In this document: positions 40,513 to 49,053 of the stretch, piece after piece | Layout: every line of letters starts with the position of its first letter | Position numbering within the stretch: position 1 is the first letter of the stretch | From: Speluncibacter jeojiensis | Lineage (GTDB): Bacteria > Actinomycetota > Actinomycetes > Mycobacteriales > Mycobacteriaceae | Assembly: GCF_029589495.1 (NCBI RefSeq) | Contig: NZ_JAAIVF010000008.1 | Span: forward strand, 186,001 to 250,000 | Direction: 5' to 3' | DNA: 64,000 nt | Program-made: the position numbers and the translations under genes | The notes under the pieces: generated by a model | Database searches by the model: none | What the model saw: the letters and a program-made list of their open reading frames with translations, nothing else | What the model was told of the DNA's origin: nothing

Positions 40513-41484
40513 ATGACCGTCCACACCCTGCCCGCCCTCGACCGGACCGCCGCCGAGGAGGTGTACGCCGACGGAGGCATCAGCGTGCACAAGGTCGGCG
40601 AACGCATCGGCGCCCGTATCGACGGCGTCCGGCTCTCCGGCGAGATCCCGACGGCGACGGCGGAGGCGATCCGGCTCGCGCTGGCGCTGCACAAGGTCGT
40701 GTTCTTCCGCGACCAGCAGCACGTCGACGACGCGGTCCAGTACGAGTTCGCGACCACCCTCGGCACGCCGACGACCACCCACCCGACCCTGCGCTCCGAC
40801 GACGGCAAGATCCTCGTCCTCGACGGCGCCGCCAGCAGCTGGCACACCGACGTCACCTTCGTCGACCGCATTCCGAAGGCCTCGATCCTGCGGCCGGTGG
40901 TGCTGCCCGAGTACGGCGGCGCGACCACCTGGGCGTCGACCACCGCCGCCTACGATCAGCTGCCCGCGTCGCTGAAGGGGCTGGTGGAGAACCTGCGTGC
41001 CGTGCACACCAACGCGTACGACTACGCGGAGGTGCTCTCCGGCCGCGAGGTGGACGCGGCCGACGCCCGGTTCCGCGAATTCACCCGGGAGATCTACGAG
41101 ACCGAGCACCCGGTGGTGCGCGTGCACCCGGAGACCGGCGAGAAGTCGCTGCTGCTGGGCCATTTCGTGCAGGAGTTCGTCGGGCTCAAGCCGTCGGAGT
41201 CGACCGCACTGTTCCAGCTGCTGCAGGCGCGGATCACCAAGCTGGAGAACACCGTGCGGTGGAACTGGTCCCTCGGCGACGTCGCCATCTGGGACAACCG
41301 GGCCACCCAGCACTACGGCGTCTCCGACTACGGCTCACAGGCGCGCAGCATCCACCGGGTGACCCTCGCCGGCGACGTGCCCGTCGACGTGCACGGGGAG
41401 ACCAGCCGCGCACTCAAGGGCGACGCGTCGGCGTTCTCGGTGGTCGAGCAGGTGCGTCCGCTGGCCGGGGCGCGCGCCGCCTGA
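40513..41484 (+). CDS. TauD/AtsK-type Fe(II)/2-oxoglutarate dioxygenase
   Basis: 323 residues from ATG 40513, with AAGGAG 8 bases upstream. The facial triad is H111 and D113 in SSWHTDVTF with a distal His, most likely H267 (ATQHYG), and 2-oxoglutarate is bound by R282 (SIHRVT). AtsK cleaves alkyl sulfates and TauD releases sulfite from taurine, giving sulfur for cysteine. The same operon carries an Opp/Dpp-like transporter and a Cys-rich leader, so import and cleavage of an organosulfur compound is the best reading. The substrate is not determined. Confidence 0.88.
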   Translation: MTVHTLPALDRTAAEEVYADGGISVHKVGERIGARIDGVRLSGEIPTATAEAIRLALALHKVVFFRDQQHVDDAVQYEFATTLGTPTTTHPTLRSDDGKILVLDGAASSWHTDVTFVDRIPKASILRPVVLPEYGGATTWASTTAAYDQLPASLKGLVENLRAVHTNAYDYAEVLSGREVDAADARFREFTREIYETEHPVVRVHPETGEKSLLLGHFVQEFVGLKPSESTALFQLLQARITKLENTVRWNWSLGDVAIWDNRATQHYGVSDYGSQARSIHRVTLAGDVPVDVHGETSRALKGDASAFSVVEQVRPLAGARAA

Positions 41485-41508
41485 CCGGAGCGTCCGGGCC
41501 CCGGACCA

Positions 41509-41532
41509 GACCCGCGCGAATCAGCGCGGGTC
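41509..41532. terminator. Bidirectional hairpin terminator
   Basis: Arms GACCCGCGC (41509-41517) and GCGCGGGTC (41524-41532) form a perfect 9-bp stem with a GAATCA loop. It lies between the TauD-like stop (41484) and the convergent GNAT stop (41562), where a shared terminator is expected. Confidence 0.75.
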
Positions 41533-41561
41533 GGGGCCCGTCGGCGTGCGGGGTCGCGCAG

Positions 41562-41840
41562 TCAGGCCACCAGGTCGCGGTACTCGCCGTGGCCCTCGAT
41601 GAACTCGGCGACGAACGAGCACGAGGGGACGATCTTGAGGCCCTGCCGGCGGGTGACGTCGAGCGCGTACCGGATCAGCTCGGTGGCCAGCCCCTGGTCC
41701 TGGAAACGGGGATAGGTCACGGTGTGGCTGAAGTTCCGGGTCTCGGTCATGTCGACGTAGTCGGCGAACGCCGCCAGGTCATCTCCGACGTACAACTCGA
41801 ACTGCTCCTGTTCGACGTTCTGCACGAGGCGTGCGGCCAC
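41562..41840 (-). CDS. Small GNAT acetyltransferase (YjdJ type), copy 2
   Basis: 92 residues from GTG 41840, with GGGAGG 8 bases upstream; the frame can extend to ATG 41873 but without a site. The acetyl-CoA loop is PRFQDQGLATELI, then KIVPSCSFVAEFIEGHGEYR, closely parallel to the gene at 29217-29498. Same family, length and ending, so the two are paralogues. Function unknown. Confidence 0.82.
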   Translation of the reverse strand: MAARLVQNVEQEQFELYVGDDLAAFADYVDMTETRNFSHTVTYPRFQDQGLATELIRYALDVTRRQGLKIVPSCSFVAEFIEGHGEYRDLVA

Positions 41841-41966
41841 CGAAAACACCTCCCACCAGGGCTGGAGTCGCATGGATAAGTCAACCGTACGCGCCGCCGC
41901 GCCGCCGTGGCATCCGTTCGGGCAGGCGACTTCGGGGATCGGTGCCCGGGGACGGAAATCGAGAGT

Positions 41967-41985
41967 TATAGTTGCGCAGTGCAAC
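41967..41985 (+). promoter_or_regulatory. Leaderless promoter and MarR-type operator
   Basis: TATAGT (41967-41972) is followed by the inverted repeat GTTGC-GCAGT-GCAAC (41971-41985) over the GTG start at 41979. A MarR-type protein bound here would block transcription of its own gene and the fused ligase gene. Confidence 0.55.
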
Positions 41986-42449
41986 ACGAGGTGCGGTCCG
42001 CGGCGGTCGAGGCCGTGCATGACCAGCTGGTGCAGATAGTGCGCCAACTGGTGACCGGCGATCGTGGCGACCCCGATCGGCAGATCAGCTTCGCCCAGCA
42101 GTCGCTGCTCGCCTTCGTCGCGCGCAACCCCGGCTGCCGGGCCACCGAGATCGCCGTCGCGTTCGCGGTCCACCGGTCCACGGTCTCGCGTCAGGTGCGC
42201 GGATGTGTGGAATCCGGCTGGATCGAGTCCGGTGCGGGCAGCGTCCGCACCGGGTATCCGCTCGAACTGACCGACGCGGGCCGCCGGGTGCTCGACGCGA
42301 CCGCGTCCAAGGACCGCGACGAGGTCGGCGTCCGGCTGTCGGCGTGGTCGCAGGGCGAGGTCGAGGACTTCGCCCGCGCGCTGACCCGGTTCGCCCAGAC
42401 CACGCCGCCGCCCACCCACGAGACCACCGGAGACAGTCCCCATGCGTGA
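41979..42449 (+). CDS. MarR-family transcriptional regulator
   Basis: 156 residues from GTG 41979. The winged helix has QQSLLAFVARNPGCRATEIA then VHRSTVSRQVRGCVESGWIE, and GYPLELTDAGRRVLD forms the wing. A -10-like TATAGT (41967-41972) seven bases upstream of GTG implies a leaderless message. An inverted repeat GTTGC / GCAAC (41971-41985) covers that start, so the protein probably represses itself. Its stop overlaps the acyl-CoA ligase start by 8 bases, so the ligase is under the same control. Confidence 0.87.
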   Translation: MQHEVRSAAVEAVHDQLVQIVRQLVTGDRGDPDRQISFAQQSLLAFVARNPGCRATEIAVAFAVHRSTVSRQVRGCVESGWIESGAGSVRTGYPLELTDAGRRVLDATASKDRDEVGVRLSAWSQGEVEDFARALTRFAQTTPPPTHETTGDSPHA

Positions 42450-44244
42450 ATTCGCCTGCAACGCCACGTTCGGCATCGGCGACGACGAGTCGATCGTCCG
42501 GTCGGTGTTCACCCAGGCCGAGCAGCACCCCGCGCGGGTGCTGTTCTCCCGGCCCGTCGGCACCGGCTGGCAGGACGTCACCGCCGCCGGGTTCGCCGAA
42601 CTCGTCACCGGGGTCGCCAAGGGGCTGATCGCCGAGGGTGTGGCGCCGGGCGACCGGGTGATCCTGCTCGCCGCCACCCGCTTCGAGTGGACGCTGCTGG
42701 ACTTCGCGATCTGGGCCGCCGGCGCGGTCACCGTGCCGATCTACGATTCGTCGTCCTCGGACCAGGTGCACTGGATCGCCTCGGACTCCGCCGCGGTGCT
42801 CGCCGTCGTCGAGACCGGCGACCACGCGGCGTTGTTCGACCGCACCGACCTGCCCGAGGCGTTGCACAAGATCGTCACCATCGACGACGGCGCGGTCGAC
42901 GCGTTGGTCGCCGCCGGCGTCGGCGTGCCGGAGGCCGACCTGACCGCCCGCCTGGACGGGGTGCGGGCCGACGCGCCGGCCTCGCTGGTCTACACCTCCG
43001 GCACGACGGGCCGGCCGAAGGGCTGCGTGCTGACCCACCGCAACTTCCTCGCCGAGGTCCGCGGGATCCTCACCTCCTCGATCGGCCGGACCGCGGCCTA
43101 TCCGGGCCGGCGCATCCTGACGTTCCTGCCGCTCGCCCATGTGCTCGCCCGCGCGGTCTCGCTCGCCGCCTTCGAGGCCGGCGCGACGCAGGCCCACTGG
43201 TCGGACTTCAAGACGATCACCGGACAGTTCGCCCGGTTCGCGCCGCACACGATCCTCGGGGTGCCGCGGGTGTTCGAGAAGGTGCGCGACGCCGCGGCCA
43301 AGCAGGCCGAGACCGGCGGGGCCGCGAAGGCGCGGATCTTCGCGTTCGCCGAGCGCACCGCGATCCGCTACAGCCAAGCGCAGGACGGCCCGCGGTCCGT
43401 CCCGGTCGGACTGAAGTTGCAGCACACGCTGTGTGACCGGCTGGTGTACGCGAAACTGCGTGCCGCGCTGGGTGGTTCGTGCGAGGTGACGATCTCGGGC
43501 GGCGGCGCGCTGGCGGACCGGATCGGGCACTTCTTCCGCGGCCTGGGTGTGCCGATCTACGAGGGTTACGGGCTGACCGAGACCACTGCGGCGCACTGCG
43601 TCAACATGCCCGGCGCGCAACGCATCGGCACGGTCGGGCGGCCGCTCGGCGGCAACAGCGTCCGCATCGCCGAGGACGGTGAGATCGAACTGGGCGGCGG
43701 GGTCGTCTTCGGCGGCTACTGGAACAACGAGGCCGCGACCGCCGATGCGCTGTACGACGGTTGGCTGCGCACCGGCGACCTGGGCCGGCTCGACGAGGAC
43801 GGCTACCTGCGGATCACCGGCCGCAAGAAGGACCTGCTGATCACCGCCGGCGGCAAGAACGTCGCCCCCGGCCCGATGGAGGACCGGCTGCGCTCGCACA
43901 CGCTGGTCTCGCAGGCGGTCGTCGTCGGGGACGGGCGGCCGTTCATCGGCGCGCTGCTCACGGTCGACCCCGAGACGTTCGACGACTGGAAGAGCGCCCA
44001 CGGCAAGGCCGCCGACGCCACCATCGCGCACCTGCGCGCGGACGCGGACCTGCTGAGCGAGTTGCAGCTCGCCGTCGAGGACGCGAACTCCGGTGTCTCG
44101 CACGCCGAGTCGATCAAGAAGTTCGTGGTGCTCGAACGCGACCTGACCGAGGAGTCGGGTGAGCTGACGCCCACGTTGAAGGTCAAGCGGCACGTGGTCG
44201 CCGAGCGGTTCGCCGACGAGATCGACGGCCTGTACGTGCGCTGA
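42442..44244 (+). CDS. Long-chain fatty-acid-CoA ligase (FadD15-like)
   Basis: 600 residues. The AMP-binding motif is LVYTSGTTGRPKGC (about 179-192), with YEGYGLTETTAAHC, and the hinge/catalytic part is YDGWLRTGDLGRLDEDGYLR with ITGRKKDLL. It activates long-chain fatty acids to acyl-CoA through an acyl-adenylate. The FadD15-like length and C-terminal extension (after GKNVAPGPMEDRL) match long-chain rather than short-chain ligases. Co-translation with a MarR regulator suggests induction by fatty acids or a related ligand. Confidence 0.9.
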   Translation: MREFACNATFGIGDDESIVRSVFTQAEQHPARVLFSRPVGTGWQDVTAAGFAELVTGVAKGLIAEGVAPGDRVILLAATRFEWTLLDFAIWAAGAVTVPIYDSSSSDQVHWIASDSAAVLAVVETGDHAALFDRTDLPEALHKIVTIDDGAVDALVAAGVGVPEADLTARLDGVRADAPASLVYTSGTTGRPKGCVLTHRNFLAEVRGILTSSIGRTAAYPGRRILTFLPLAHVLARAVSLAAFEAGATQAHWSDFKTITGQFARFAPHTILGVPRVFEKVRDAAAKQAETGGAAKARIFAFAERTAIRYSQAQDGPRSVPVGLKLQHTLCDRLVYAKLRAALGGSCEVTISGGGALADRIGHFFRGLGVPIYEGYGLTETTAAHCVNMPGAQRIGTVGRPLGGNSVRIAEDGEIELGGGVVFGGYWNNEAATADALYDGWLRTGDLGRLDEDGYLRITGRKKDLLITAGGKNVAPGPMEDRLRSHTLVSQAVVVGDGRPFIGALLTVDPETFDDWKSAHGKAADATIAHLRADADLLSELQLAVEDANSGVSHAESIKKFVVLERDLTEESGELTPTLKVKRHVVAERFADEIDGLYVR

Positions 44245-44311
44245 CTGCGGCGCCACCTGCGCGGTCGTTGGTAGCGTGGACAGTGGGAGCACGATCGCAG
44301 GGAGGACCGCC

Positions 44312-45850
44312 GTGACCGGAACGTTGACCGCCCGAACCCCTTACGGCGATGCCCGCGGCCGCGACGAGGGCGGCGTGTTCGTCTGGCGCGGCATCCCGTA
44401 TGCCGCGCCGCCGGTGGGGGAGCTGCGGTTCCGCGCGCCCCGTCCACCCGCCGTCTGGTCGGGCACGCGCGACTGCACCGAGTTCGGGCCGATCGCGCCG
44501 CAGAGCCTGGACAACGCGATCCCGATGGACCCGGCCTCGGTGCGCGACGAGGACTGTCTCACGGTGAACGTCTGGGCGGCGCCGCCGTCCGCCGAACCGC
44601 GCCCGGTGATGGTGTGGATCCACGGCGGTGCCTACTACCTCGGGGGCTCGTCGCAGGCCATCTACGACGCCCACCGGCTCGCGGCCTCCGGCGAGGTCGT
44701 GGTCGTCACCGTCAACTTTCGGGTCGGGGTGTTCGGTTTCCTGGATCTGTCCTCGCTGTCCGACGCCGAGCACGTGTTCGAGACGAACCTGGGCCTGCGC
44801 GACCAGATCGCCGCCCTCGAATGGGTGCGGGACTGCATCGGTGGGTTCGGCGGCGACCCCGGCTGTGTCACCGTGTTCGGCGAGTCGTCCGGTGCCGGAT
44901 CGATCACGACGCTGATGACGGTGCCGCGCGCGCAAGGACTGTTCCACCGCGCCATCGCGCAGAGCCCGCCCGCCACCTCGGTGTACGGCGGCGACCGGGC
45001 GGCGACCGTCGCACGCCGCTTCCTCGACCTGGTCGACCTCGCCCCGGAGCACGCGGGCAAGCTCGTCGAGATGCCGGTCGACCAGTTGATCGCCGCCGGC
45101 GACACGCTCGTCGACGAGATCCCCACGAAGGTGCCCGGCACGCTCGCGATGGCCCCCGTCGTCGACCGCGACCTGGTGCCGCACTATCCAGTGGCGGCGT
45201 TCCAGAAAGGGCTCGCGCACCGGATCCCGCTGATCATCGGGACCAACCGCGACGAGGCGTCGATCTTCCGGCTGATGCGTTCGCCGCTCATGCCGGTCAC
45301 CTCCGACTCGGTCAGCGCGATGTTCGCCGGCATCGTCGCCGACAACGAGGGTTTGCCGCCCGAACGCATCGCCGCGATCATCGCCGCCTACCCGGATCTG
45401 CCGAGGGCCAAGGGAGTCATGGCGCTCTCGCGCGACGCGGCGTTCCGGATGCCGAGCCAGTGGATCGCCGACGCGCACAGCCGGTTCGCGCCGACCTGGA
45501 TGTATCGCTTCGACCAGGCCACCCCGATGCTCAAGGCCGCACGGATCGGGGCGGGTCACGCCGCTGAACTGCCGTATGTGTTCGGCAATTTCGGCACGAT
45601 GAGCCCCGACCCGACGTTCCTGCTCGGCGGGCGGCGCACCGCGCTCGAGGTGTCCGGCCGGATGCGCCGGCGCTGGGTGTCGTTCGGTGCGCACGGCGTG
45701 CCCGCGGCCCTCGACGGCTCCAAGCACTGGACGCGCTACGACGAGGACACCCGCACCACCCTGGTCATCGACAAGGTCGACACGCTCGTCGACGATCCGG
45801 ACTCCGCGCTGCGGCAGGCCTGGGGCGACGACGTGATGGGCTTCAGCTGA
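44312..45850 (+). CDS. Type-B carboxylesterase
   Basis: 512 residues from GTG 44312, with GGAGG 7 bases upstream (an in-frame ATG at 44276 lacks such a site). The oxyanion region is WIHGGAYYLGG, the nucleophile elbow GESSGAG, and a catalytic Glu/Asp and His are probably in GTNRDEAS and IGAGHAAELPY. Carboxylesterases of this family hydrolyse esters, amides and xenobiotics. It follows the acyl-CoA ligase by 67 bases on the same strand, possibly one unit. No signal peptide, so cytoplasmic. Confidence 0.88.
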   Translation: MTGTLTARTPYGDARGRDEGGVFVWRGIPYAAPPVGELRFRAPRPPAVWSGTRDCTEFGPIAPQSLDNAIPMDPASVRDEDCLTVNVWAAPPSAEPRPVMVWIHGGAYYLGGSSQAIYDAHRLAASGEVVVVTVNFRVGVFGFLDLSSLSDAEHVFETNLGLRDQIAALEWVRDCIGGFGGDPGCVTVFGESSGAGSITTLMTVPRAQGLFHRAIAQSPPATSVYGGDRAATVARRFLDLVDLAPEHAGKLVEMPVDQLIAAGDTLVDEIPTKVPGTLAMAPVVDRDLVPHYPVAAFQKGLAHRIPLIIGTNRDEASIFRLMRSPLMPVTSDSVSAMFAGIVADNEGLPPERIAAIIAAYPDLPRAKGVMALSRDAAFRMPSQWIADAHSRFAPTWMYRFDQATPMLKAARIGAGHAAELPYVFGNFGTMSPDPTFLLGGRRTALEVSGRMRRRWVSFGAHGVPAALDGSKHWTRYDEDTRTTLVIDKVDTLVDDPDSALRQAWGDDVMGFS

Positions 45851-45853
45851 CGG

Positions 45854-46516
45854 TCATGAGCCGGTGACCGCGGCGACCGACAGCTGGTGGAGTTGCGCGT
45901 CGGTGCCGGCGCAGCCCGTGCCCTCGTGCGGCAGGACCACCGAGTCGAAATCGTTGGGCGGGTACACGCGCAGCCCGCTGACCGGCGTCGGCTTGCATTC
46001 GTCGGCCGGATAGTTCGCCACCTGCACGGCGCGCACCTGCGCACTCGCCTTCGCGCCGGGAGCCAGCTGCACCGGCCCGCCGGACGGCCCGTTGCGGGTG
46101 GCCGCCGCGCCGACCTGTGCCGCGCCGTCGGCGCCGACGTACGAGACGCCTGGGAAGCCGTCGAGTTCGCAGGTGCGCGAACCGGTGTTGGTGAACACGA
46201 TCGGGAACATCACCGACCCTGCAGCGCCGTTCGCCTGACCGAGCGTGATCGACAGCTCGCCGGTGCGGCAACCGTTCGGGTTGGCGGCGGTCGAGGCCGG
46301 CGCGGCGGTGGTGGCGGGCGCCGCGCCCTCGGACCCGGAGGCGCTGTCGGTGCCGGACCCGGAATTCTGGCCGGGGGACTGCGCGGTGGTCTGCGCCGCC
46401 GGGTGCGAGGACGAGGCCGCGGTCGGGGAGCCGGACGTGCTGCACGCCGACAAGCCCAGTGCGGCTGTGCAACCCAGCACGGCAAGGCCTCCGAGGGTCC
46501 TTCGGGAAGGGTGCAT
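45854..46516 (-). CDS. DUF4232 lipoprotein
   Basis: 220 residues from ATG 46516. A signal peptide (RRTLGGLAVLGCTAALGLS) ends in the lipobox LSAC. A Ser/Thr/Ala/Gly-rich linker (about 25-80) leads to a DUF4232 domain: GCRTGELSITLGQANGAAG, the disulfide-forming GSRTCELDGFPGV motif, and PLAPGAKASAQVR-like strand with a terminal Cys pair. DUF4232 proteins are secreted or lipid-anchored proteins of actinobacteria with unknown function. It begins 1 base after the LLM gene stop, so co-translated. Confidence 0.85.
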   Translation of the reverse strand: MHPSRRTLGGLAVLGCTAALGLSACSTSGSPTAASSSHPAAQTTAQSPGQNSGSGTDSASGSEGAAPATTAAPASTAANPNGCRTGELSITLGQANGAAGSVMFPIVFTNTGSRTCELDGFPGVSYVGADGAAQVGAAATRNGPSGGPVQLAPGAKASAQVRAVQVANYPADECKPTPVSGLRVYPPNDFDSVVLPHEGTGCAGTDAQLHQLSVAAVTGS

Positions 46517-46517
46517 G

Positions 46518-47501
46518 TCAGCCTCCCACCAGCGGTCGCAGGGTGCGTCCGGCCAGTTCGACGACGCCGGGCGTGTGGCCGTTGACGGCCATGTTGATGA
46601 CCAGACCGTCGATGCCGTGGTCGAGCACGCGGGTGCGCAGCTGCTCGGCCACCTCGTCGGGGGAACCCACGAACTGGCGCGCGGTGGCCGCTGCGCGTTC
46701 GGACGCGGACATCGCATCGAGGTCGACGCCGCGCACCCCCAGGTACTCGCGCTGCAGCCGGCGGGCGCGATCGCCGTCCTCGTCGAGGATGACCGACGCC
46801 AGGTAGCTGGTCTCCAGCGTGCCGCGGTCCCGGCCGGACTCCTCGCAGCGGTCGGCGAGGGCGGCCATCTTGCGGGGCAGCTCGTCGGCGTTGCAGATGA
46901 TGTTGAGGTGGTCGGCGTAGCGCGCGGCGAACCCGAACGTCTTACGCTCCCCGCTGCCGCCCAGCAGGATCGGCAGGTCGTCACGGAAGCGCGGCTCGTT
47001 GATGGCGCCGTCCGCGCGATACCACTTGCCCTCGTAGGTCGGCCGGTCGCCGCGCAGCATCGGCGCGATGATCTCCAGCGCCTCGCCGAGCCGCGCGAAC
47101 CGGTCGGTGAACGTGCCGAACTCGTAGCCCAGCTGCTGGTGTTCGAGCTCGAACCAGCCTGCGCCGATGCCCAGAACCGCCCGCCCGCCGCTGACCACGT
47201 CGAGCGTGGTCACCGTCTTCGCGAGCATCGTCGGGTTGCGGTAGGTGTTGCCGGTGACCAGCGCCGAGAGCTGGATCGTCGAGGTCGCGGTGGCCAGGCC
47301 CGCGAGCGCCGTGTAGGACTCGAGCATCGGCTCGTCCAGCTGCCCGAGACCGGGCAGCTGATAGAAGTGGTCCATCACGAACACGGTGTCGAATCCGGAC
47401 GACTCCGCTTCGCGCGCTTGAGCGATGACGGTCGGGAACAGGTCCGCGACCGGACCGCCGTAGCTGAAGTTGGGGATCTGGTATCCGAGTCGAATGCTCA
47501 C
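46518..47501 (-). CDS. LLM-class F420-dependent oxidoreductase
   Basis: 327 residues, TIM-barrel of the luciferase-like (bacterial luciferase/F420) family, starting with GTG 47501. It has MSIRLGYQIPNFSYGG at the start, MDHFYQLP (a substrate-loop motif), TGNTYRNPTMLAKTVTTLDV and GIGAGWFELEHQQLG. In Mycobacteriales this subgroup uses F420 and oxidises or reduces diverse substrates; substrate unknown. The downstream DUF4232 lipoprotein gene starts one base after the stop. Confidence 0.87.
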   Translation of the reverse strand: MSIRLGYQIPNFSYGGPVADLFPTVIAQAREAESSGFDTVFVMDHFYQLPGLGQLDEPMLESYTALAGLATATSTIQLSALVTGNTYRNPTMLAKTVTTLDVVSGGRAVLGIGAGWFELEHQQLGYEFGTFTDRFARLGEALEIIAPMLRGDRPTYEGKWYRADGAINEPRFRDDLPILLGGSGERKTFGFAARYADHLNIICNADELPRKMAALADRCEESGRDRGTLETSYLASVILDEDGDRARRLQREYLGVRGVDLDAMSASERAAATARQFVGSPDEVAEQLRTRVLDHGIDGLVINMAVNGHTPGVVELAGRTLRPLVGG

Positions 47502-47577
47502 GGGGTCGGACGCTACTCCGCTCCCGGTGCACGCGCACGGGTGTTGCGCCCCCGCGCGGGTCGGCCCGGTGATCCGC

Positions 47578-48855
47578 TCAGGCGAGCCGGGTGCGCATCA
47601 GCATCACGTTGTAGTCCGACCAGGTCGTTGCGACGTAGTACAGATCCGGCCCGCTCGACCACGGGTGGATGTATGCGCCGTACAGCCCAGGCACGGACCG
47701 CCCGCTGATCAGCACCTTCGGCGTCGACCACGGACCCTGCGGTCGGTCGGCCGTGCGCATGACCACCGAGCTGGTCGCGTCGGTGTAGAGCGTGACGAAC
47801 TTGTGCAGATAGTCGTTGTACGCCACCGACATCTCGCTGACCGGCGAGGCCATCACCGGCACCGCGGCGGCCGGGAGCGTCGGGGTCCAGCCGGTGCCGT
47901 TCCAGTACTCGTACGCCAGTTGATCGGTGAAGTCGGCCTCCCGCACGCGCGACAGGTAGGCGGCGCCGTCCCGGCCGGACGGGGTGCCGAAGGCGTAGAC
48001 GTAGCCGTCGCTCTTCACGTAGGCGGCCATCTGGAAGTTGTGGTTGCCGGTGACCGGGTCGTTGGTGCGCGCGGTCGTCGGGAGGACTGTCCAGTTCTCG
48101 CCGTTGTCGGTGGACGATGCGAGCGCCGAGAAGTTGGTGATCCAGGCGCCGGGAAGTCCCCAGGACCGCACCGACATGTAGTTGATGTACTGCACGCCGC
48201 CGACCTCGATTCCCGCGGTCGGGATCGTGGTCATCTCCACGCCGTTGATCTTCTTGCTGGGGATGATCTCCTTGGCGTGGTTGCGCCGGTCCAGTGCGGC
48301 GCTGTCGATGCGCATGCCCCGGCTCAGGTCACGATCGCTGCTGCGCAGCAACACGTTCGAGCGCCAGTCGCCGAGCAGGCCCTGGCACAACGGGTTCCAG
48401 CTGAAGCCGACGGTGTCGCCGAAGGCGGTCAGCACCTGTCCGCCGCCGTTGTCCCACATGATGCCGAGATCGGTGCCGACGACGTTGAACCGGAAGGCGG
48501 TGTCGTTGGGGCTGTCCAGGCCGGTGATGTGCTGCACCGCCTGGGTCTCGCCCTTGAGGTTCGGCAGTCCGCCGTCGCGGCCGTTGAGCCAGGGGATCGG
48601 GTTGGTGCTGCCGAAGGAGCTGCCCTGGGAACTGCCGGTGCCGCCGATGCTCCCGGTACCGCCGACACTGCCGGTCAGCCCGGTGCTGCCGAGACTGCCG
48701 GTGCCGGGGCCGTCGCTGCTGCGGCACGGCAGGATCCCGGCGGTCGCGGCGGTCGCGGCGGGCGCCAGCGTCGCCGGTGCGACCGCGGCCAGCGTCGCGA
48801 GCGACAGTGCGGTCGTCGCGAGGGAGGTGAGCAGACGGGTGCGGGGACGCGGCAT
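47578..48855 (-). CDS. Secreted DUF4185 protein, probable endo-D-arabinanase (GH183-like)
   Basis: 425 residues. A signal peptide (residues 1-36, cleavage near ATAA) is followed by a Gly/Ser/Thr-rich repeat (about 48-85). The beta-propeller-like catalytic part has DNGGGQVLTAFGDTVGF and MSPVSEMSVAYNDY-like strands (here ASPVSEMSVAYNDYLHKF), with SVPGLYGAYIHPW and DLYYVATTWSDYN at the end. DUF4185 proteins from mycobacteria and Microbacterium are endo-D-arabinanases of family GH183 that cut the arabinan of arabinogalactan. The role here would be remodelling or recycling the mycolyl-arabinogalactan wall. Catalytic residues not assigned. Confidence 0.78.
   Translation of the reverse strand: MPRPRTRLLTSLATTALSLATLAAVAPATLAPAATAATAGILPCRSSDGPGTGSLGSTGLTGSVGGTGSIGGTGSSQGSSFGSTNPIPWLNGRDGGLPNLKGETQAVQHITGLDSPNDTAFRFNVVGTDLGIMWDNGGGQVLTAFGDTVGFSWNPLCQGLLGDWRSNVLLRSSDRDLSRGMRIDSAALDRRNHAKEIIPSKKINGVEMTTIPTAGIEVGGVQYINYMSVRSWGLPGAWITNFSALASSTDNGENWTVLPTTARTNDPVTGNHNFQMAAYVKSDGYVYAFGTPSGRDGAAYLSRVREADFTDQLAYEYWNGTGWTPTLPAAAVPVMASPVSEMSVAYNDYLHKFVTLYTDATSSVVMRTADRPQGPWSTPKVLISGRSVPGLYGAYIHPWSSGPDLYYVATTWSDYNVMLMRTRLA
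48609..48706 (-). repeat. Gly/Ser/Thr-coding imperfect repeat
   Basis: Roughly 100 bases of short, imperfect tandem units, each encoding variants of GTGS, G(S/G)TG and TG(S)V. It lies inside the DUF4185 gene between the signal peptide and catalytic domain and probably forms a flexible linker. Not a CRISPR array: units are coding and of unequal length. Confidence 0.6.
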
Positions 48856-49053
48856 CGGATCGGCCCTTCGGTCGGCGACGGTGTCGTCCGGGACGATGAA
48901 TCGAGATGCCCGGGCACGCCGACGTTAGCAACCGCGGTGTGCGCCGGGCGCCGTCATCCGGTCACGATTCGGTCAAACGACCGACGGGCCGGCGGCTGCC
49001 GGTCACATGGCCGTATCGGCAGACGCCGGAAGTGCTTGTCGTCGGCTAGCGTG

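Noticed and set aside
42085-44292. 735-residue minus-strand open frame under the acyl-CoA ligase
   Set aside because: Antisense shadow; composition and lack of motifs unlike a real protein, and the plus strand has the AMP-binding signature.
48609-48706. CRISPR-like repeat array
   Set aside because: Units are unequal, have no spacers, and are in frame within the DUF4185 coding sequence.
47470-49053. Plus-strand extension upstream of the gene at 49054
   Set aside because: It runs antisense to the DUF4185 gene, which has a signal peptide and family motifs; ATG 49054 is the sensible start.
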